A stretch of DNA of 59,910 bases from Candidatus Aquidulcis sp. (GCA_020723345.1 DYJA01000025.1:16484-76393), one strand, 5' to 3'; positions 23,016-32,077 are shown, counted from the stretch's first letter. A program made the numbers and translations. The notes: generated by a model from the letters alone, not told the origin.

Positions 23016-24254
23016 ATGTCTCCTCAGCATCCTCTCCTCGGTTTGCTCGTGCGCGGCGAAAAGCACGGCTATGAATTAAAGCGCATCGTCGACGACGAGT
23101 TCGCGCCGTACTGGCGGATTGACTTTGCGCAGTTGTATCGCTCGCTGGCGAAGATGACGCGCAACGGCTGGGTCAAGGCGCGCATCGAACGCGGCACCGA
23201 CGGACCCGAACGCAAAGTGTACACGCTCACCGCGCGCGGGCGCGCCGAATTCGACCAGTGGCTGGCGGAACCGGCGCAAGACCGCGACGAATTCTTCGTC
23301 AAGGTCCGGCTTGCCGCCGATTGCGACGCGTCGATCGCGCACTTGGTCGAGCCACACCGCCGCGCGCTGGAGGACGAACGCGTCGCGCGCACGCGCCGCC
23401 AGCGCGCCGCGCAAGACGCGGGTGACGCCGGACAATTGCTCGTCGCGCACGCCGCGCTGCGCGAAACACAAGCCGCGCTGTCCGCGCTCGATTTGTACGC
23501 CGCGGTTGCGCCCTCCTTCGACTCCGCTGCGCTCCGCTCAGGACGCGCGCTGCGCGAAAAACACCTTGCCGCGCCGGTCATCATCGGCAGCGACGATCCG
23601 CTCCTCGCGCGACTCGCGCAACTCGCGCACACTTCCACGCAAGCGGTCGGCAGCATCGGCGGCTTGCTCGCACTCGCGCAGCATCAGGCGAACGTCGCGG
23701 GGATTCATCTGCTCGATTCCGAGACGGGTGAGTACAACGTGCCTTTCGTCAAACATCTTGCGCCGGAAGAAGACATCGTGCTCGTCAATCTCGCGTTTCG
23801 CGAAAACGGTTTGCTGATCGCGCGCGGTAATCCGAAAAGTATTCGCAGCGTGCGCGCCATCGCGCGGCGCGACGTTCGATTCATCAACCGCCAGCGCGGC
23901 GCGGGCACACGTTTGCTCGTCTACTCGAAATTGCGCCAGATCGGCATTAACCCGCACACTATACCCGACTGGGATCGCGTTGCGAACACGCATGACGCGG
24001 TCGCGGGCGCGATTGCGGCGGGCGCGGCGGATGTCGGTCCCGGCTTGCGCGCGGTTGCCGCCGAATGGGATCTCGATTTCATTCCGCTCGGCGAAGAGCG
24101 GTACGATTTAGCGATTGCGCGCGCCGATTACGAATCGCCGGAACTGCGCGCGTTGATCGACGCGCTGCACGGCGACGCGTTTCGTCAGCAAGCCGCTGCG
24201 CTCAAGGGCTACGATCTCGCGCGCAGCGGACAAGTCGTCGCACACATTCGATAA
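23016..24254 (+). CDS. PadR-type HTH fused to oxyanion-binding (PBP-like) sensor
   Basis: A 412-residue one-component regulator. Residues 1-95 form a PadR-like winged helix (LLVRGEKHGYELKRIV, then FAQLYRSLAKMTRNGWV and a wing at RKVYTLTARG), followed by a helical region to about 160. Residues 187-405 form a type 2 periplasmic-binding-like domain with FINRQRGAGTRLLVYS, the signature of sensor domains fused to ModE or MoeA in molybdate/tungstate regulation. The linker (about 165-178, PSFDSAALRSGRA) is encoded by a CTTCGACT-type repeat. With tupABC next and shared operators, it is probably a tungstate-responsive regulator. The ligand is inferred. Confidence 0.85.
   Translation: MSPQHPLLGLLVRGEKHGYELKRIVDDEFAPYWRIDFAQLYRSLAKMTRNGWVKARIERGTDGPERKVYTLTARGRAEFDQWLAEPAQDRDEFFVKVRLAADCDASIAHLVEPHRRALEDERVARTRRQRAAQDAGDAGQLLVAHAALRETQAALSALDLYAAVAPSFDSAALRSGRALREKHLAAPVIIGSDDPLLARLAQLAHTSTQAVGSIGGLLALAQHQANVAGIHLLDSETGEYNVPFVKHLAPEEDIVLVNLAFRENGLLIARGNPKSIRSVRAIARRDVRFINRQRGAGTRLLVYSKLRQIGINPHTIPDWDRVANTHDAVAGAIAAGAADVGPGLRAVAAEWDLDFIPLGEERYDLAIARADYESPELRALIDALHGDAFRQQAAALKGYDLARSGQVVAHIR
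23511..23555. repeat. CTTCGACT...CTCAGG element in frame at a domain junction
   Basis: CCTTCGACTCCGCTGCGC then TCCGCTCAGGACG lies inside the regulator gene, exactly at the linker between HTH and sensor domains, with the reading frame kept. Confidence 0.7.
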
Positions 24255-24261
24255 TTCTTTT

Positions 24262-24298
24262 GTAGTGCGCGATTTATCGCGCTTTAGCGCGTACTACG
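24262..24298. repeat. GTAGT...ACTAC palindromic element
   Basis: Outer arms TAGTGCGCG and CGCGTACTAC enclose two small stems. It fills the spacer between the regulator gene and tupA. Confidence 0.75.
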
Positions 24299-24322
24299 GA
24301 CCCTTCTCAAGGAGGAGCAAAA

Positions 24323-25276
24323 GTGAAACGCTTTGGATTTTTTGTCGTTGCTCTTGCGTTTGTCTTGTTTGTCGGCGCGTGCGCGCCCGCGCCGACGCCA
24401 GCGCCGCCGACCACCGCGCCCGCGGCGAAACCAACTGTCGCGCCAACGACCGCGCCCGCACCGGCTCCGACGCCAACGTCCATTCGGGCGGCGCTGACTT
24501 CGGGATGCCACTTGATTCTTTCGACGACGACGAGCACGGCGGATTCCGGCTTGCTCGCGTTTATTCTGCCCGACTTTGAAAAGAAATCCAATTGCAAGGT
24601 GGACGTGATCGCCGTTGGCACCGGGCAGGCGATTCAGATCGGGCAGAAGGGCGACGCGGATGTTTTACTCGTGCACGACCGCGCGCGCGAAGATCAGTTC
24701 GTCAAGGACGGCAACACGAAAGAACGCTTCGACGTGATGTACAATGATTTCATCGTCGTGGGTCCCAAAAACGATCCGGCGAAAATCACCGGCGTGACGA
24801 TGGGCGCGGACGCGCTCAAGGCGATTGCCAACGCGAAAGCGGCGTTTATGAGTCGCGGCGACGGCAGCGGCACGCACGCGGCGGAGATGCGGATTTGGGC
24901 GAGCGTCAACATTTCGCCGACGAAAGATTTGCAGTGGTACAATTCGCTCGGGCAAGGAATGGGCGAGACGCTGCTTTCGTCGAACGAGAAAGGCGCGTAC
25001 ACCATCGCCGATCGCGGCACCTGGCTTTCGATGACAGGCAAATTGCCGAACCTGGTGGTCCTCGTCGGCGGTAACGACATTTCTCAGAACAAAGACAAAG
25101 CGTTATTCAATCCGTACGGCTTGATGGCGGTCAACCCGGATAAGTTCAAGGGCATCAACGCCGAAAAGGCGAACGAGTTCGTCAAATGGATGCTGTCGGT
25201 CGAAACGCAAAAAATGATCGGCAGTTACAAAGACAAGACCGGGCAAATTTTGTTTTACCCCCACGCGAAGCAGTAG
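24323..25276 (+). CDS. tupA: Tungstate-binding lipoprotein TupA
   Basis: A 317-residue binding protein. The signal peptide ends in a lipobox (VGAC, Cys about 20), followed by an Ala-Pro-Thr-rich tether. The mature part begins LILSTTTSTADSGLL, the TupA/WtpA-like TTTS oxyanion loop, and continues with VGTGQAIQIGQKGDADVLLVH and SRGDGSGTHAAE, typical of TupA. It captures tungstate outside the membrane for TupBC. GGAGGAG precedes the ATG. It is downstream of the sensor-regulator and 7 nt before tupB. Confidence 0.94.
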   Translation: MKRFGFFVVALAFVLFVGACAPAPTPAPPTTAPAAKPTVAPTTAPAPAPTPTSIRAALTSGCHLILSTTTSTADSGLLAFILPDFEKKSNCKVDVIAVGTGQAIQIGQKGDADVLLVHDRAREDQFVKDGNTKERFDVMYNDFIVVGPKNDPAKITGVTMGADALKAIANAKAAFMSRGDGSGTHAAEMRIWASVNISPTKDLQWYNSLGQGMGETLLSSNEKGAYTIADRGTWLSMTGKLPNLVVLVGGNDISQNKDKALFNPYGLMAVNPDKFKGINAEKANEFVKWMLSVETQKMIGSYKDKTGQILFYPHAKQ

Positions 25277-25283
25277 GGGCGGG

Positions 25284-25973
25284 ATGGACGAACTTTCTCG
25301 CGGGTTTTTCCAAGCACTTGAATTGATCTTTTCCGCTGATCCGGCGCTGTACGAAATCATTTTTCTTTCGCTGCGCGTGACCGGTCTGGCGTTGTTGTTC
25401 AGCACGCTGATTGGCGTGCCGGTCGGCGCGACGCTCGGCTTGTCGCGCGTGCGTGCGCGCGGCTTTATCACCGTGCTGCTGTACACCGGCATGGGCTTGC
25501 CGCCGGTCGTCGTCGGCTTGTTCGTGTACCTGATGCTATCGCGCTCGGGACCGTTTGGCGCGCTGGGCTGGTTGTTCACGCCGAGCGCGATGGTCACCGC
25601 ACAGATCATTATCGCGTTTCCGCTCGTCTCCGGTTTGACGATGGCGGCGGTGCAGGGCGTCGACCCGGCGCTGCGCGTGCAGGTGCGTTCGCTCGGCGCG
25701 ACGCGCGCGCAAGAGGTGTGGGCGGTGCTGCGCGAAGCCCGCCTCGGCGTCGTCGCCGCGATTGTCGCCGCGTTTGGCGGCATCATTTCCGAAGTGGGCG
25801 CGGTCATGCTCGTCGGCGGCAACATCGAAGGCAAGACGCGCGTGCTGACGACGGCGATTGTGCTGAACACGCGCACCGGCGAGTTTTCGCTGGCGATTGC
25901 GCTCGGCGTCATTTTGCTTGGGCTCGCGTTCGTCGCGAATGTGGCGATGTTGCGATTACAAGGTAAAGAGTGA
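25284..25973 (+). CDS. tupB: Tungstate ABC transporter permease TupB
   Basis: A 229-residue membrane protein with about five segments. The EAA-type cytoplasmic loop is at RSLGATRAQEVWAVLREARLGVVAA (about residues 133-157), which contacts the ATPase. GMGLPPVVVGLFVYLMLSRSGPFG is characteristic of TupB permeases. It forms the channel for tungstate. The start is 7 nt after tupA and the stop 6 nt before tupC, so the three are one operon. Confidence 0.93.
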   Translation: MDELSRGFFQALELIFSADPALYEIIFLSLRVTGLALLFSTLIGVPVGATLGLSRVRARGFITVLLYTGMGLPPVVVGLFVYLMLSRSGPFGALGWLFTPSAMVTAQIIIAFPLVSGLTMAAVQGVDPALRVQVRSLGATRAQEVWAVLREARLGVVAAIVAAFGGIISEVGAVMLVGGNIEGKTRVLTTAIVLNTRTGEFSLAIALGVILLGLAFVANVAMLRLQGKE

Positions 25974-25979
25974 AGCGGG

Positions 25980-26708
25980 ATGCGTGATCTGAAACCGATT
26001 TACGAAACTGAGAACCTGAAAAAAGAATACGCGGGACGGATCGTGGTGGATGTTGAACGGCTAGCGATTGGCGCCGGGGAGATGTTCGCGCTGGTGGGAC
26101 CCAGCGGCGCAGGCAAGTCCACGCTGTTGCGTCTCCTCAACTTTTTGGAAACGCCGACCCAGGGCGAAATCATTTATCAAGGTCAGAGCGTCAACGGCAA
26201 TTTGTCGATTGAGACGCGTCGTCAGGTGACGACAGTGTTTCAGCGTCCGGTGTTGTTGCGCGCAAGCGTGCGCGATAACGTCGCGTACGGCTTGGGCTTG
26301 CGCGGACAACGCGCGGACGGTCGCGTGGAGGAAATGCTGACGCGCGTTGGGTTGGCGGCGCTGGCGGATGCGCCCGCGCAAAAACTTTCGGGCGGCGAGA
26401 TGCAGCGCGTCGCGCTGGCGCGCGCGCTCGTGATCGAACCGCGCGTACTGTTGCTCGACGAACCGACCGCGAACCTTGATCCGTACAACGTCGGCTTGAT
26501 CGAAGAGATCGTGCGCGAGCAAAATCGCGCGCGCGGCACGACCATCGTGCTGGTCACGCACAATGTTTTTCAGGCGAAGCGGCTCGCGCAGCGTGTCGGC
26601 TTGATGTTGAGTGGGCGTGTGGTCGAGATCGGCGACGCGCAGCAATTTTTCGACGCGGCGCAAGATCCGCGCACGACCGCGTTCGTGCGCGGCGAAATGG
26701 TGTACTGA
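25980..26708 (+). CDS. tupC: Tungstate ABC transporter ATPase TupC
   Basis: A 242-residue ABC ATPase with Walker A GPSGAGKST (about 40-48), the Q-loop region VFQRPVLL, signature LSGGEMQRVALARAL and Walker B RVLLLDEPTANLD, followed by the switch His in VTHN. It drives TupB. There is no C-terminal oxyanion-sensing domain as in ModC, in keeping with the Tup type. The context (tupA, tupB, sensor-regulator, AOR) supports tungstate as the substrate. Confidence 0.93.
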   Translation: MRDLKPIYETENLKKEYAGRIVVDVERLAIGAGEMFALVGPSGAGKSTLLRLLNFLETPTQGEIIYQGQSVNGNLSIETRRQVTTVFQRPVLLRASVRDNVAYGLGLRGQRADGRVEEMLTRVGLAALADAPAQKLSGGEMQRVALARALVIEPRVLLLDEPTANLDPYNVGLIEEIVREQNRARGTTIVLVTHNVFQAKRLAQRVGLMLSGRVVEIGDAQQFFDAAQDPRTTAFVRGEMVY

Positions 26709-26791
26709 AGAACCACCCATTGACGCCATGCGCGCATGCGCCAATAATCAGCGCACGACGATGGAACGAGCAAACGAAAGGAGACGCACTC

Positions 26792-27052
26792 ATGGCGAAG
26801 ATTTTTTATCGAGAGCGCAACAAGATTGGCGCGGGCGATCAACAACCGCGCTTTGCGGTCGTCGGCGTGCAGGGGACCGACCTCACGTTTTTCCAGCAGC
26901 ATTTGCGTAAAGGCGAATTGGATGCGATCGCGCAAAGCACCGGCGCGGAATTGGTCGAACTGCCGCGCGGCAAAGGCGAGCATCGGGGCGAGTCCGGTGG
27001 CGGCGGCAAACGCAAGCAGAGTCGAAAGAGAACCGCCCTCCGCCGCAAGTAA
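26792..27052 (+). CDS. Small basic-tailed protein of unknown function
   Basis: An 86-residue protein with AAAGGAGA 8 nt before the ATG at 26792. The body (PRFAVVGVQGTDLTFFQQHLRKGELDAIAQSTGAELVEL) looks folded. The last 25 residues are Gly, Lys and Arg-rich (GGGGKRKQSRKRTALRRK), as in small nucleic-acid-binding tails. It lies 83 nt after tupC on the same strand and may be the last gene of that operon or independent. I do not recognise the family. Confidence 0.65.
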   Translation: MAKIFYRERNKIGAGDQQPRFAVVGVQGTDLTFFQQHLRKGELDAIAQSTGAELVELPRGKGEHRGESGGGGKRKQSRKRTALRRK

Positions 27053-27137
27053 TCTTCGCTTGCGTCGGGACGTTCAATTGAACGTCTCTACAAATTACAC
27101 GATCTTCGAGACGGTAGCATTTGCGCCGATTCACCAA

Positions 27138-27193
27138 CCGCAGAGACGCAGAGAGTACTGATTTTTTCTCTGCGTCTCTGCGTTCTCTGCGGT
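27138..27193. repeat. Tandem-inverted array, GCAGAGAC type
   Basis: ACCGCAGAGACGCAGAGAG is followed, after a TACTGATTTTT loop, by CTCTGCGTCTCTGCGTTCTCTGCGGT. Confidence 0.85.
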
Positions 27194-27250
27194 CAAATTG
27201 GAACGATTCATGGTTGTCATGCCACAGTGTCCGATCTTCGGTAAATTGCC

Positions 27251-27308
27251 CAGAAACGCACAGAACCACACAGAATTGCACCGAAGCAATTGCTGTGTGG
27301 TTCTGCGG
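27251..27308. repeat. Tandem-inverted array, CACAGAACC type
   Basis: CAGAAACGCACAGAACCACACAG on the left pairs with CTGTGTGGTTCTGCGG on the right; an AATTGC...GCAATT pair closes the loop. Confidence 0.85.
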
Positions 27309-27322
27309 CTAACCTAATCTCG

Positions 27323-28153
27323 TCACCCCGCTTTGAAAATTCGTGTGCCGATGTGCTCGCCTTGCAGCGCGCGCGTGATGTTGCCGCGCTCGAGTCCGTT
27401 CACGATGAACACTTCGCGCAGCGAGCGCGCGTCGCGCAAGACCTCCAACATACTGCGCTCGACCGCCAGGTCATTCAAATCGCGCGCGAGCAATTCGTTG
27501 ACCTCGATCTCCGCGATGAATTTTGCTGCGGGTTCTTTTTTCGGGTCGGCCGAATAGAGTCCCTGCTCATCCTTGATGAGAACGCAGCGTTGCGCGCCCA
27601 TCACCTCGGCGAGCAAAAACGCGCCCACATCCGTACGGTGCGGCGGAATGCGTCCCAACGCGGGCGGAGTTTCGAACAAACCGTACGGCGGCATCGCGTG
27701 CGTCACGGGCAGTCCACCCATCGCAAAATAGTTCGGCAGTTTGTGCAAGTCGTCGTGTCCGATCTTGACGCCGCCGTGCTGACTCAACAAGATCGCGAGC
27801 ATGAGCGCGTTTTGTTCGCTGATGCTCGAGCCCAGTTTCGCCAGGACGCCCGTCGGCATTCCCAGGTCGGTCGCGATCGCGTACGCGTGGCGCGCGCGCG
27901 TGCCGCCTCCGGTCGTGATCAAAATCTTGCGCGATCGACGCGCCTCCACCAATTCGTCAAGGATCGGTAAGACCGCGGCGCGCCCTCGATCGATAATGCT
28001 TTGCCCGCCGATTTTGACGACATTGAGATCCGGCATCAGCCGATAGATCGGTTGACCGTCCGTGCTGGCAAGCAACGTCTTGTCCATGAGCGACTCACCC
28101 ATCAAGCGCGATTCGATGTGGAGCCGCCCGCTTGCATCACGTTTCAGACTCAT
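27323..28153 (-). CDS. Molybdenum/tungsten storage protein-like (MosA/MosB family)
   Basis: A 276-residue protein of the amino acid kinase (UMP kinase) fold. It resembles MosA/MosB of the Azotobacter molybdenum storage protein throughout: LMPDLNVVKIGGQSIIDRG and LPILDEL near the start, TGGGTRARHAYAIATDLG, RIPPHRTDVGAFLLAE with LYSADP, and VNGLERGNITRALQGEHIG near the end. That protein packs polyoxomolybdate or tungstate clusters in a hexameric cage using ATP. In this tungsten island it is plausibly a tungstate store. It lies 56 nt behind the CBS-ACT gene on the same strand. A nucleotide kinase role is the alternative. Confidence 0.8.
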   Translation of the reverse strand: MSLKRDASGRLHIESRLMGESLMDKTLLASTDGQPIYRLMPDLNVVKIGGQSIIDRGRAAVLPILDELVEARRSRKILITTGGGTRARHAYAIATDLGMPTGVLAKLGSSISEQNALMLAILLSQHGGVKIGHDDLHKLPNYFAMGGLPVTHAMPPYGLFETPPALGRIPPHRTDVGAFLLAEVMGAQRCVLIKDEQGLYSADPKKEPAAKFIAEIEVNELLARDLNDLAVERSMLEVLRDARSLREVFIVNGLERGNITRALQGEHIGTRIFKAG

Positions 28154-28209
28154 TGTTGTCGGTAAGTCCTGCGAGGCGCGCGTGCGAAAACCTCGAAGGT
28201 CTCGCCCTG

Positions 28210-28887
28210 TTACGACGGAATCAACCGCGGTTCGTACTTGGCGCCAACTTCGCGCACGTCCACAACTTGGACGCCGACTTTTTCGAGCGCCTTGACCAAG
28301 TCATCGCGCTTGACGCCTAGCACTTTCATCGTGATCTCGCCTTGCTTGGATTCTTTGCCGACGATGGTCACCAGACTGCGAATGTCCCCGCCCAACTGCG
28401 CGACCTGGGTCGATAGTTTGGCGAGTTCGCCTTTCATATCCGGCACGCGCACCATCACGCGCAGGCATTGCGGCTCGCCGCCCAGCGCGAGCGCCATCGC
28501 GCGAAAAATGTCGGTTTCGGTGATGATTCCGACGAGTTGATTGCCGCGCACGATTGGGAGACAGCCGATCTTGTGTTCGACCATGACACACGCCGCTTCC
28601 TCGATGGGCCAGTCCTCTTCGACGGTGATCACGCGTTTGGTCATAATGTCCTTGATTTTCAGTTTGGACAAGAGGTACGGAATTTCGTAGACGCTCAAAG
28701 TCGTTGCGGGAGAAGGCGCGGCTTTGAGCAAATCCTTTTCGACGACGATGCCGACCAACGCGCCTTTGTCGTCCACGACGGGCAGGCGGCGCACTTTCTT
28801 TTCGCGCAGCAATTCCATCGCATCGCCGAAGGACGCGTCGGGATGCGTGACGATGGGATTCGCAGACATTCTTTCTCGAACGAGCAT
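28210..28887 (-). CDS. CBS-pair protein with C-terminal ACT-like domain
   Basis: A 225-residue protein. Two CBS domains occupy about residues 1-135 (VRERMSANPIVTHPDAS... and IKDIMTKRVITVEEDWP...). The last 80 residues look like an ACT-like ligand-binding domain (LRVMVRVPDMKGELAKLSTQVAQLGGDIRSLV), an arrangement seen in AcuB-type proteins. CBS pairs sense adenine nucleotides. GGAGGT precedes the ATG. It is the first gene of a two-gene leftward unit with the storage-like protein, so it may link nucleotide state to metal storage. Divergent from hsp20. Confidence 0.85.
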   Translation of the reverse strand: MLVRERMSANPIVTHPDASFGDAMELLREKKVRRLPVVDDKGALVGIVVEKDLLKAAPSPATTLSVYEIPYLLSKLKIKDIMTKRVITVEEDWPIEEAACVMVEHKIGCLPIVRGNQLVGIITETDIFRAMALALGGEPQCLRVMVRVPDMKGELAKLSTQVAQLGGDIRSLVTIVGKESKQGEITMKVLGVKRDDLVKALEKVGVQVVDVREVGAKYEPRLIPS

Positions 28888-28918
28888 GGGACACCTCCGC
28901 GTTGAGCATGGATTCGTT

Positions 28919-28940
28919 GGGCAAATTTACAAATTTGCCC
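28919..28940. repeat. Short palindrome, GGGCAAATTT type
   Basis: GGGCAAATTT-AC-AAATTTGCCC lies upstream of the CBS-ACT gene. A similar palindrome of different sequence lies upstream of the LysE gene (39497-39518). Confidence 0.7.
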
Positions 28941-29001
28941 TACTCATACTATACCGCAAAGCCGCTCAGAAATCAAGGTGGGTTTATGATGAATTTTTAA
29001 C

Positions 29002-29030
29002 TTGAGAGAATTGACCAAATGTGCTACAAT
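29002..29030 (+). promoter_or_regulatory. Candidate hsp20 promoter
   Basis: TTGAGA (29002-29007), a 17-nt spacer and TACAAT (29025-29030). No CIRCE-type inverted repeat is visible, so HrcA control is not evident. Confidence 0.5.
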
Positions 29031-29095
29031 ATTGCGCGTGGGTGCGCCGGCGTGCGCGTAGACGATTGGGAATACCCTCGTCGGGTGGAGGAATT

Positions 29096-29536
29096 ATGGT
29101 GATGTCACAAGATATGATCGAATCGGACGATGTCGAGCAATTCGAACGCCAGATGGATCGGATGCTGCACGCGTTCTTTCCGCACGAACGTCGCGCGCGA
29201 CCGCGCTTGTGGCGTCCGCCGACCGATGTGTACGAAACGGACGACGCGATCATCGTCAAGATCGAAATCGCGGGGATGCAGCCCGAAGATTTTCGGATTT
29301 CGTTCGCGGAGCGCACGTTGACGGTGACGGGAGTCCGGCACGATGTGGATTCGAAATTGAGTTATCATTGTCTCGAAATTCCGTACGGCGAATTTCGCGC
29401 CGAAGTATTTTTGAGCGGAACGTACATCGCCGACGAAATCAAGGCAGAGTACGAAAAGGGATTCTTGTACATCACGTTGCCCAAGTCCAAGCAGGAGCAT
29501 CGTGTTCCCGTGCGCGTGCAAGCCAAAGCAGACTGA
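29096..29536 (+). CDS. Hsp20 small heat shock protein
   Basis: A 146-residue alpha-crystallin-domain chaperone. The domain runs from about residue 38 (PPTDVYETDDAIIVKIEIAGM) to FLYITLPKS near residue 133, ending in a short basic tail. It holds unfolding proteins without ATP. GGAGG lies 5 nt before the ATG at 29096. lon follows after 36 nt, so the two form a protein quality-control unit. Confidence 0.93.
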   Translation: MVMSQDMIESDDVEQFERQMDRMLHAFFPHERRARPRLWRPPTDVYETDDAIIVKIEIAGMQPEDFRISFAERTLTVTGVRHDVDSKLSYHCLEIPYGEFRAEVFLSGTYIADEIKAEYEKGFLYITLPKSKQEHRVPVRVQAKAD

Positions 29537-29572
29537 CCCCTGTTGACTGTTCACGGGTTTCTGGAGTTGACC

Positions 29573-32077
29573 ATGCAAATTTTTACCGGTAAAAAAGAAG
29601 CCGAACCCGAAGAGGAAAAGAAAGACCAAGAAAATAATCCGAATATTCCGAGTGAGTTGCCCGTGTTGCCGCTGCGCGGCACCGTCGTTTATCCGCTGAC
29701 GGTGATTCCGCTCAGCGTCGGACAGCCGCGCTCGATTCGTCTGGTGGATGAAGCCGCAACCAGCGCGTCGCGTCTGATCGCGCTCGTCACGATGAAGGAC
29801 GAAAAAGTCGAGGAGGCGGGACCAGACGATGTGTACATGATCGGCACGGTCGCGATCATTCATCGACTCTTGCGCGCGCCCGACAACACGGTGCGTTTGA
29901 TTGTGCAAGGCATCGAGCGCATTCGGATCAAGGAATTTACCGCGCTCGAGCCGTTCCTCAAAGCGCGGATCGAAGTCTTGCCCGATGTCATCGAAAAGAA
30001 TGTGCAGGAAGAAGCGTTGATGCGGAACACGATTGATCTGTTCCGCCGTCTCGTTTCGCTTGCGCCGCACTTGCCCGAAGAATTGTTGATGGCGGCAATC
30101 AATGTCGAAGAACCGCGCCAACTCGCGTACATGATCGCGACGAGCATTCGGATGGAGTTGCAGGACGCGCAAGAGTTGCTGGAGTTCGACAAAGTCGCGG
30201 ACAAACTGACCAAACTCGACGCGCTCATCAACAAGGAACTCGAAGTCCTCGAACTGGGCAAAAAGATTCAATCGCAAGCGCAAGGTGAGTTGGAAAAGAC
30301 GCAGCGCGAGTACATCTTGCGCGAGCAGATGAAGCAGATCAAGAAGGAACTGGGCGAGGAAGACGAGCAAGCCGTCGAGACGAAAGAGTACGACAAAAAG
30401 ATCGCCGAAGCGCAAATGTCGCCGGAGGCTGAGAAGGAAGCCAAGCGCGAACTGGCGCGGATGCGCCAGATGCCGCCCGCCGCCGCCGAATATCACGTGA
30501 TCAAGACATATCTCGATTGGTTGATCGAGTTGCCGTGGAGCAAGGTGACGGAGGACATTCTCGACATCGCCCGCGCGCGGCAAATTCTCGATGAAGATCA
30601 CTATGATTTGAAGGATGTCAAGGAACGCATTCTCGAATATCTCGCGGTGCGTAAATTGCGCTTGGAGCGCGGCGGCGACGAAGAAGCGAAAACGTACAAG
30701 GGCTCGATTCTGTGCTTTGCGGGACCGCCCGGCGTTGGCAAAACGTCGCTGGGACAATCGATCGCGCGCGCGCTCGGACGCAAATTTATCCGGATGTCGC
30801 TCGGCGGGATGCACGACGAGGCGGAAATCCGCGGGCATCGCCGCACGTACATCGGCGCGCTGCCGGGGCGGATTCTCCAATCGCTCAAGCGCGCGGAATC
30901 GCGCAATCCGGTGATGATGCTCGACGAGGTGGACAAGATCGGCGCGGACTTTCGCGGTGATCCGTCGTCCGCGCTGTTGGAAGTGCTCGATCCCGCGCAG
31001 AACAAGACGTTCCGCGATCACTATCTCGACGTGGATTTCGATCTGTCGCAAGTGATTTTCATTTGCACCGCGAATCAACTCGAGCCGATTCAGCCCGCGC
31101 TGCGCGACCGGATGGAGATTCTCACGCTCTCCGGATACACCGAAGAAGAAAAACTGAATATCGCCAAGGGCTATCTCGCGCCGCGCCAGGTCAAGGAAAA
31201 CGGGCTCCAGCCGGAAGAAATCAAATTCGAGGATGATGCAATTCGTCAGATCGCGCGCGATTACACGCGCGAGGCGGGCGTCCGCAACCTCGAACGCGAG
31301 ATCGGACGCGTCTGCCGCAAAGTCGCGACGCACATCGCGGAAGGGAAAGAACTGCCGGTCGTGATCAATTCGGCGAAGGTGAGCGAACTGCTCGGCAAAC
31401 CCAGGTTCTACGGCGAAGTCGCGGAACGCACGTCGATCCCCGGCGTTTCGACCGGCTTGGTGTGGACGCCGGTCGGCGGCGACATCGTCTTCATCGAGGC
31501 GACGCGGATGCCCGGCTCGAAAGGATTCATCGTCACCGGGCAGTTGGGCGATGTGATGCGTGAATCCGCGCAAGCCGCGCTGTCGTACGTTCGCTCGAAA
31601 GCCAAAGACTTGGGGATCGAAAGCAAATCGTTCGAGCAGAGCGATATTCACTTGCACGTTCCTGAAGGCGCGACGCCGAAAGACGGTCCAAGCGCAGGCG
31701 TGACGATGGCAACCGCGTTGGCGTCGCTGATGACGAATCGTTTGGTGCGGAACGATGTGGCGATGACCGGCGAGATCACGTTGCGCGGACGCGTGCTGCC
31801 GGTCGGCGGGATCAAAGAAAAAGTGATCGCCGCGCACCGCGCGGGTCTAAAGACGATCATTTTGCCGCGCCGCAACGAAAAAGATTTGGACGATTTGCCC
31901 GACGATGTTCGCAAGAGTTTGGCGTTCGTGTTCGCGGATAACGTGACGGATGTGTTTAACGCCGCGTTGTGTCCCGCACCGATCAAACCCACTGGCGGCA
32001 ACGGACACGAACTTGGAAATGCGGAACTGCCGCAGAAAGACAAACTGCCGCGCGCGGCGAAGAAGCGCGGAACGTGA
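29573..32077 (+). CDS. lon: ATP-dependent protease Lon
   Basis: An 834-residue LonA protease: N-terminal substrate domain ([19 protein letters not shown]...), AAA+ module with Walker [10 protein letters not shown] at about residue 383 and Walker [10 protein letters not shown], and a C-terminal Ser-Lys protease with Ser at about 707 (KDGPSAGVT) and Lys about 750 (GGIKEKV). The Ser-Lys distance of 43 residues matches E. coli Lon. I prefer the ATG at 29573, with CTGGAG upstream, to a TTG ten codons earlier. Cytosolic degradation of misfolded and regulatory proteins. Confidence 0.96.
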   Translation: MQIFTGKKEAEPEEEKKDQENNPNIPSELPVLPLRGTVVYPLTVIPLSVGQPRSIRLVDEAATSASRLIALVTMKDEKVEEAGPDDVYMIGTVAIIHRLLRAPDNTVRLIVQGIERIRIKEFTALEPFLKARIEVLPDVIEKNVQEEALMRNTIDLFRRLVSLAPHLPEELLMAAINVEEPRQLAYMIATSIRMELQDAQELLEFDKVADKLTKLDALINKELEVLELGKKIQSQAQGELEKTQREYILREQMKQIKKELGEEDEQAVETKEYDKKIAEAQMSPEAEKEAKRELARMRQMPPAAAEYHVIKTYLDWLIELPWSKVTEDILDIARARQILDEDHYDLKDVKERILEYLAVRKLRLERGGDEEAKTYKGSILCFAGPPGVGKTSLGQSIARALGRKFIRMSLGGMHDEAEIRGHRRTYIGALPGRILQSLKRAESRNPVMMLDEVDKIGADFRGDPSSALLEVLDPAQNKTFRDHYLDVDFDLSQVIFICTANQLEPIQPALRDRMEILTLSGYTEEEKLNIAKGYLAPRQVKENGLQPEEIKFEDDAIRQIARDYTREAGVRNLEREIGRVCRKVATHIAEGKELPVVINSAKVSELLGKPRFYGEVAERTSIPGVSTGLVWTPVGGDIVFIEATRMPGSKGFIVTGQLGDVMRESAQAALSYVRSKAKDLGIESKSFEQSDIHLHVPEGATPKDGPSAGVTMATALASLMTNRLVRNDVAMTGEITLRGRVLPVGGIKEKVIAAHRAGLKTIILPRRNEKDLDDLPDDVRKSLAFVFADNVTDVFNAALCPAPIKPTGGNGHELGNAELPQKDKLPRAAKKRGT

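Larger units (their letters stand above)
27053..27322. other. Convergent spacer made of palindromes
   Basis: Between two converging genes lie a perfect 18-nt palindrome (27069-27086, GACGTTCAATTGAACGTC) and two tandem-inverted arrays. No gene is visible. Confidence 0.6.

Noticed and set aside
29002-29095. A CIRCE (HrcA) element upstream of hsp20.
   Set aside because: No TTAGCACTC-N9-GAGTGCTAA-like inverted repeat is visible.
29105-31837. A 910-residue reverse ORF opposite lon.
   Set aside because: It is a shadow of the lon codon pattern, has no recognisable domain and is rich in Arg, His and Phe as antisense frames of GC-rich genes are.
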